DNA of 16,123 nt from CAZWRK01 sp964635875 (GTDB lineage Bacteria > Pseudomonadota > Gammaproteobacteria > Burkholderiales > Aquaspirillaceae), in NCBI GenBank assembly GCA_964635875.1, contig CAZWRK010000096.1, positions 1 through 16,123 on the forward strand, read 5' to 3'. The notes under the pieces were generated by a model. That model searched no databases. It was not told the DNA's origin and saw only the letters and a program-made list of their open reading frames with translations. The translations under genes were made by a program, and so were the position numbers. Positions 12,025 through 16,123 of this stretch are shown here, one piece after another (the first letter of the stretch is position 1; each line of letters opens with the position of its first letter).

Positions 12025-13653
12025 TTAAGACAAGCCGCGGCTGGCTAAGTAGTCTTCGTAGTTGCCCATGTAGTGCTCAAATCCGCCTTGACCATCAAGC
12101 TCTAAGATTTGTGTGGCCAGTGAGCTGACAAATTGGCGATCGTGAGAGACAAAAACTAAGGTTCCACGGTATTTTTCGAGTGCAATATTCAGCGACTCGA
12201 TCGATTCCATGTCCATATGGTTGGTTGGTTCATCCATCAGCAAGACGTTTGGTTTCGTCAGGATCAGTTTGCCATACAGCATCCGGCCTTTTTCACCGCC
12301 CGACAGCACGCGAACTGATTTGCCAACATCGTCACCGCCGAACAGCAAGCGACCCAATGTGCCACGAATGACTTGTTCATCATCGCCGTCTTGGCCCCAT
12401 TGCCGCATCCATTCGCTCAGATTGTCGTCGCAGTCGAAATCGCTTTCATGATCTTGGGCGTAGTAACCGACCGTGGCTTTTTCGGCCCACTTCACGCGGC
12501 CGGAATCCGGTTGCAGACCTTCTGCCAGCTTGGGATCAAATGCCGCAGCCAAAAGCTTGATCAGGGTTGATTTACCGGCACCGTTCGGGCCGATAATCGC
12601 CAAGCGCTGGCCGGCATCCAAAATCATGCTCAATTTTTTCAGCAAAGGCTTATCGAAGGATTTTGTTACTTCGTCGAGTTCAACCGCTTGGCGATGCAGT
12701 TTCATTTTGTCGTCAAGTTCAAAGCGGATATATGGGCTTTGACGGGTTGACGGTTTCACTTCGACCATTTCTGATTTCAGCTTGTCGACTTGCTTGAGGC
12801 GTGAAGTGGCTTGGCGTGCTTTAGATTTGTTGGCGGAGAAGCGCGCCACAAATTCTTGAAGATCTTGGATGCGCTCTTTGGCTTTGGAGTTGGACGAGAG
12901 CTGACGTTCTCGTGCTTGGGCCGAGGCGATCATGTAGTCATCGTAGTTGCCGGGATAGAGGCGAATGGTGTTGTAATCCAAGTCCGCCATATGTGTACAC
13001 ACTTCATTCAAGAAGTGGCGGTCATGAGAAATGATGACCATGGTGGCGTTACGTTCATTCAGCGTATGTTCCAGCCAACGAATGGTATTAATGTCCAAGT
13101 TGTTGGTCGGCTCATCCAGCAGCAGGACATCTGGATTGGAGAACAGCGCTTGTGCGAGCAACACGCGGAGTTTGAAGCCGGGAGCGACTTCGCGCATCGG
13201 GCCTTGGTGAAGCTCTGAGGCAATCCCAACGCCTAAGAGTAATTCGCCCGCGCGCGCCTCTGCGGTATAGCCATCATATTCTGCGAAGCGTGCTTCAAGC
13301 TCGGCAGCGTGCATGTAGTCATCTTCGGTGGCTTCGAGGTTCGCGTAGATTGCATCGCGTTCGCTCATGGCCGCCCACATTTCAGTGTGGCCCATTAACA
13401 CCACATCAAGTACGCGAATATCTTCGTAAGCAAACTGGTCTTGGCGTAATTTACCCAAACGCAAACCGGGTTCTAAAGAAACGTTGCCCGAGGTTGGCTC
13501 AAGGTCGCCGCCCAAAATTTTCATGAATGTGGATTTGCCCGAGCCATTCGCTCCGATCAAACCGTAGCGGTTACCTTCGCCAAATTTGACTGACACATTT
13601 TCGAAAAGAGGCTTTGCCCCGAACTGCATCGTGATATTGGATGTTGTGATCAC
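12025..13653 (-). CDS. ybiT: ABC-F family ATPase, YbiT-like
   Basis: A 542-residue soluble protein with two ABC domains in tandem and no membrane segment, as in ribosome-associated ABC-F translation factors. Domain 1: Walker A GANGSGKST (34-42) and VLLLDEPTNNLD, with a degenerate signature (VAPGFKLR instead of LSGG). Between the domains is the charged linker (ARERQLSSNSKAKERIQ to SRLKQVDKL) that reaches toward the P-site tRNA. Domain 2: GPNGAGKST, LSGGEKGRM and VLLMDEPTNHMD, Met replacing the usual Leu. The start MQFGAKPLFENVSVKFGEGNRYGLI resembles E. coli YbiT closely. The start codon is GTG 13653, supported by AAAGG 7 nt upstream (13665-13661). It is divergent from dapA across about 225 bp. 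Precise role in translation is not settled. Confidence 0.94.
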   Translation of the reverse strand: MITTSNITMQFGAKPLFENVSVKFGEGNRYGLIGANGSGKSTFMKILGGDLEPTSGNVSLEPGLRLGKLRQDQFAYEDIRVLDVVLMGHTEMWAAMSERDAIYANLEATEDDYMHAAELEARFAEYDGYTAEARAGELLLGVGIASELHQGPMREVAPGFKLRVLLAQALFSNPDVLLLDEPTNNLDINTIRWLEHTLNERNATMVIISHDRHFLNEVCTHMADLDYNTIRLYPGNYDDYMIASAQARERQLSSNSKAKERIQDLQEFVARFSANKSKARQATSRLKQVDKLKSEMVEVKPSTRQSPYIRFELDDKMKLHRQAVELDEVTKSFDKPLLKKLSMILDAGQRLAIIGPNGAGKSTLIKLLAAAFDPKLAEGLQPDSGRVKWAEKATVGYYAQDHESDFDCDDNLSEWMRQWGQDGDDEQVIRGTLGRLLFGGDDVGKSVRVLSGGEKGRMLYGKLILTKPNVLLMDEPTNHMDMESIESLNIALEKYRGTLVFVSHDRQFVSSLATQILELDGQGGFEHYMGNYEDYLASRGLS

Positions 13654-13878
13654 AACTAGGCCTTTGCTAACAAACTGTATTGAAAAACTTAAAGATCAAC
13701 ATTTTATCACAAGCAGCTGACCGCATTTCTATCCGAAAAATGTCTAGTAAAACGAGGTTCGTACGATTTTTATGGCAAAACTGCACGAATTGAAACACGA
13801 GTTCTTTCCGTATTACGCATGAATTGGGCTACAATCTTCACGAGTTTTTTTAGCCATGTTTTTCAGGACGGGCAGCAC

Positions 13879-14754
13879 ATGCTTACAGGTAGCTTGGTCG
13901 CGATCGTCACGCCGATGTTCGAAGACGGCAGTGTCGATTTCGCCTCATTACAAAAATTGGTTGAGTTTCATATCGAAAGTGGTACAAGCGGCATCGTTGC
14001 TGTGGGTACGACAGGAGAATCAGCCACCTTGGCAGTCGAAGAACACCTTGCAGTGGTTTCGGCTGTGGTCAAATATAGCGCGGGCCGCATTCCCGTCATT
14101 GCAGGCACAGGTGCCAATTCAAGCGCTGAGGCGATTGAATTGACGCGTGAAGCTAAGCGTGTCGGGGCTGAAATGTCGTTGTCCGTAGTTCCCTACTACA
14201 ACAAGCCAACGCAAGAAGGGTTGTATCGCCATTTCCGCGCGATTGCTGAGGCAGTTGATCTGCCGATCATTCTGTATAACGTGCCCGGACGTACCGTCGC
14301 CGATATGTCGAATGACACCAGCTTGCGTTTAGCGGAGATTCCGAACATTGTCGGAATTAAAGACGCGACCGCCGATTTAGGTCGCGCTTGCGATCTGTTT
14401 AAGCGCGCACCGGCAGATTTTGCGATCTATACCGGCGACGATGCTTCGGCAATGGCCTTTATGCTGTCTGGTGGTCACGGTGTGATTTCGGTCACGGCCA
14501 ACGTGGCGCCGAAAGCGATGGCAGACTTGTGTCGCGCGGCGATGGCGGGTGATGTCAAGGCGGCACGTGCCATTAATGATCCGTTGCAAGATCTGCATAA
14601 AGACTTGTTCTGTGAAGCGAATCCGATTCCGGTGAAATGGGCGTTGGAACGAATGGGGCGGATTCCTGCCGGTATTCGTTTGCCCTTGACCCCTCTGTCC
14701 ACATCCGCCCAACCTATTGTTGAAGGCGCGTTAAAAGCAGCCAATCTTCTTTGA
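13879..14754 (+). CDS. dapA: 4-hydroxy-tetrahydrodipicolinate synthase
   Basis: Condenses pyruvate with aspartate semialdehyde, the committed step to diaminopimelate and lysine, which supplies peptidoglycan. The 291-residue TIM barrel keeps every key residue at E. coli numbering: Thr44-Thr45 in GTTGES, Tyr107 in VPYYNKP, Tyr133, Arg138 in NVPGRT, and Schiff-base Lys161 in VGIKDATADL. I chose ATG 13879 (MLTGSLVAIVTPM) because it matches the family start and AGGA lies 10 nt upstream; the frame is open to 13819, where the residues are not homologous. TACAAT at 13830-13835 is a plausible -10, though no strong -35 is visible. bamC follows after 26 nt, the classic dapA-bamC pair. Confidence 0.97.
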   Translation: MLTGSLVAIVTPMFEDGSVDFASLQKLVEFHIESGTSGIVAVGTTGESATLAVEEHLAVVSAVVKYSAGRIPVIAGTGANSSAEAIELTREAKRVGAEMSLSVVPYYNKPTQEGLYRHFRAIAEAVDLPIILYNVPGRTVADMSNDTSLRLAEIPNIVGIKDATADLGRACDLFKRAPADFAIYTGDDASAMAFMLSGGHGVISVTANVAPKAMADLCRAAMAGDVKAARAINDPLQDLHKDLFCEANPIPVKWALERMGRIPAGIRLPLTPLSTSAQPIVEGALKAANLL

Positions 14755-14780
14755 TGGGTTGCTATTGCTTCGGAGCTAGG

Positions 14781-15932
14781 ATGAATTACCGAATTATCAC
14801 GCTTGCCTTACTTTCTGCCACGACATTGGTGGCGTGTAGCAGTAATGAGCCGCTGACGAAAAAGCTTGACTATAAGTCGGCACAGCCTAAGCGTAATGCC
14901 CTAGAAATCCCACCGGATCTGACGAATCCTGATTTGCGCGATAAATTTGCCTTGCCTAAGGTCAATGGCGCAATCACTGCTTCTTCTCTTGCGGAAAAAG
15001 CTGCAGATAAAAACCGCGAAATTTCCCAATCTACGGGTCAAGTTGCGGTGCAAGTGCCTAATATGCGCATTGAGCGTCAGGGCAATCAGCGGTGGCTACT
15101 CATCGAAAAATCTCCGGAAGATCTTTGGAGTTCTTTGGAGGAGTTTTGGCAAGAAAATGGCTTCCTGATCAAGACTAGTGATCCTAAGCTGGGTGTGATG
15201 GAGACAGATTGGGCAGAAAATCGGGCCAAAATTCCTGTCGATGGAATTCGCATTTTGCTGTCTAAGGTCGGTTTAGACGGCTTGTATTCGACGCCGGAGC
15301 GTGACAAGTTCCGTATCCGCCTTGAGCGGAGCGCAAAAGGGACTGAGGTTTATTTCAGTCACCGTGGTATGGCTGAGGTTTATACCAGCGATGCGAAAGA
15401 AGGCACGATTTGGCAGGTTCGTCCGGCAGATCCCGAGCTGGAAGCCGAAATGCTGGGCCGCTTTATGCTGCGTCTAGGTGTTTCTGAAGATAAGGCCCGC
15501 GATGCAGTCAAGAAAATTGCAAATGCAAGCACAGTGAGTCAGCGCTCGAATATTGTTGGGCAAACTGTTGTGGTTGACGATGCTTTTGATCGTGCATGGC
15601 GTCGGACAGGGTTGGCATTGGACCGCGTTGGGCTTGTTGTTGTTGATCGGAATCGCCAAGACGGCGTGTATTTTGTGCGTCTTGCACAGTCTGAAGCCGC
15701 AGAAAAAGAGTCGGGCGAGAGCATCTGGTCTGCTTTGGCTTTCTGGCGCGAGAAGCAACCGAAAAAAGTTCAAGCCCAACTGGAGCAGGCGGGCGGTGAG
15801 CGTTTCCGTGTTTTGTTGAAGGAAATCAGCAATAACCAAACACAGGTCAGCGTGCTAGATGGTACAGGTAAGGCGCTGGACGAGCAGAAATTAGCGAAGA
15901 TTTTGAAAAATTTGAATCAGCAGTTGCAATGA
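14781..15932 (+). CDS. bamC: Outer-membrane assembly lipoprotein BamC
   Basis: A 383-residue lipoprotein of the BAM complex, which inserts beta-barrel proteins in the outer membrane. The lipoprotein signal MNYRIITLALLSATTLVAC ends in lipobox LVAC with Cys19; Ser follows at +2, so outer-membrane sorting is expected. After a flexible conserved stretch (LDYKSAQPKRNALEIPPDLT) come two helix-grip domains: one around RWLLIEKSPEDLWSSLEEFW to YFSHRGMAEVY, the second around VVDDAFDRAWRRTGLALDR to the end. It is somewhat longer than E. coli BamC (344). ATG 14781 has GGAG 5 nt upstream; the upstream ATG 14751 overlaps the dapA stop and would spoil the signal. It is followed by terminator 15950-15985. 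Confidence 0.93.
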   Translation: MNYRIITLALLSATTLVACSSNEPLTKKLDYKSAQPKRNALEIPPDLTNPDLRDKFALPKVNGAITASSLAEKAADKNREISQSTGQVAVQVPNMRIERQGNQRWLLIEKSPEDLWSSLEEFWQENGFLIKTSDPKLGVMETDWAENRAKIPVDGIRILLSKVGLDGLYSTPERDKFRIRLERSAKGTEVYFSHRGMAEVYTSDAKEGTIWQVRPADPELEAEMLGRFMLRLGVSEDKARDAVKKIANASTVSQRSNIVGQTVVVDDAFDRAWRRTGLALDRVGLVVVDRNRQDGVYFVRLAQSEAAEKESGESIWSALAFWREKQPKKVQAQLEQAGGERFRVLLKEISNNQTQVSVLDGTGKALDEQKLAKILKNLNQQLQ

Positions 15933-15949
15933 TTTTGATCTTCGTGAGT

Positions 15950-15985
15950 CACAAAAAAAGCCGGTAAAAACCGGCTTTTTTTGTG
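15950..15985 (+). terminator. Terminator of the dapA-bamC operon
   Basis: A 15-bp perfect stem (15950-15964 with 15971-15985) with a GCCGG/CCGGC core, 7 A and 7 T on the flanks and a 6-nt loop, 17 nt past the bamC stop. The T run 15976-15982 serves the plus strand; symmetry allows both directions. Confidence 0.93.
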
Positions 15986-16008
15986 ATATCTACGCGCGTT
16001 GCGCTGCA

Positions 16009-16042
16009 ATGAAAAAACCGGCTATATAGCCGGTTTTTTCAT
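16009..16042 (-). terminator. Second terminator, a 34-bp perfect palindrome, for the right-edge minus-strand gene
   Basis: Every base from 16009 to 16042 pairs with its mirror. The core is CCGGCTA/TAGCCGG with 6 A and 6 T outside. It ends 16 nt past the stop codon of the minus-strand gene at 16059 and backs up the bamC terminator. Confidence 0.88.
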
Positions 16043-16058
16043 CATTCCAGTGAAGGAA

Positions 16059-16123
16059 TTATTTTTGCTCAGCAGCAGGTGCCGGAGCAGCAGCAGCGTC
16101 AGCAGCAGGTGCCGGAGCAGCAG
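16059..16123 (-). CDS. 3' end of a gene with an Ala/Pro-rich C-terminal repeat (partial)
   Basis: Minus-strand frame ending in TAA at 16061-16059. The visible C-terminus reads AAPAPAADAA then AAPAPAAEQK: two copies of a ten-residue unit. At DNA level the 24-base unit 16070-16093 recurs exactly at 16100-16123 (period 30). Such Ala/Pro tails occur as linkers or disordered ends in envelope, histone-like and acyl-carrier proteins, so no function can be given. The placement of a terminator 16 nt downstream supports a real gene. The 5' part lies outside the window. Confidence 0.65.
   Translation of the reverse strand, partial: AAPAPAADAAAAPAPAAEQK

Noticed and set aside
12811..13218. 135-residue plus-strand frame inside the ABC-F gene
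   Set aside because: Antisense shadow; the ABC-F motifs run uninterrupted on the minus strand.
16070..16123. CRISPR or satellite array from the CAG-rich repeats
   Set aside because: Two contiguous, in-frame coding repeats with no unique spacers; explained by an Ala/Pro protein repeat.

Overview
The window is a chromosomal segment of a Gram-negative proteobacterium, most likely a betaproteobacterium. The evidence is an outer-membrane BamC lipoprotein behind dapA, radC divergent from coaBC-dut, a YbiT-type ABC-F protein, an HtpG gene with a sigma-32-like promoter, and moderate GC content. The overall look of the proteins suggests Neisseriales/Chitinibacteraceae (Chitinibacter or Deefgea-like), but that genus-level guess rests on recognition only. 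The window looks like core genome. I see no transposase, integrase, phage gene or CRISPR array.

Layout: (1) 1-396 is a tRNA array, Asp(GTC, 5' cut by the window edge)-Val(CAC)-Asp(GTC)-Val(TAC), closed by an intrinsic terminator. (2) 412-2109 on the minus strand is coaBC-dut (coenzyme A synthesis and dUTP hydrolysis) with its own terminator. (3) 2257-4530 on the plus strand holds radC, a stand-alone RlmK-like methyltransferase and a thioredoxin, ending at a strong terminator. (4) 4664-6309 on the plus strand is a compact redox cluster: an AzoR-type FMN reductase, a 72-residue protein with two CDGSH iron-sulphur motifs, and a DODA-type extradiol dioxygenase whose start codon lies inside the second CDGSH motif. 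It converges on a LysR regulator (6306-7205), and the stop codons overlap. (5) 7206-7531 is intergenic, with nested dyads, a TATAAT box, a terminator and a 100-N assembly gap. (6) 7532-8935 holds a secreted SIMPL-domain protein and a YibF-like glutathione transferase. (7) 8951-13653 on the minus strand holds htpG, a FabG-like SDR and the YbiT-like ABC-F gene, each with its own terminator signal. (8) 13879-15985 is dapA-bamC on the plus strand, ending in two stacked terminators. The last 65 bases are the 3' end of a minus-strand gene encoding an Ala/Pro repeat tail.

Most genes are housekeeping: tRNA, nucleotide and CoA metabolism, rRNA modification, lysine/peptidoglycan precursor synthesis, outer-membrane assembly, ribosome-associated ABC-F and chaperone functions. 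The most distinctive part is the AzoR/CDGSH/dioxygenase/LysR cluster. With the nearby thioredoxin and GST it suggests a quinone, catechol or electrophile redox function, but that is inference. Other points of interest are a possible short transcript abutting the assembly gap, a hairpin that would occlude the SIMPL gene's ribosome binding site, an extra D-arm base in tRNA-Val(CAC), and the truncated Ala/Pro repeat gene at the right edge.
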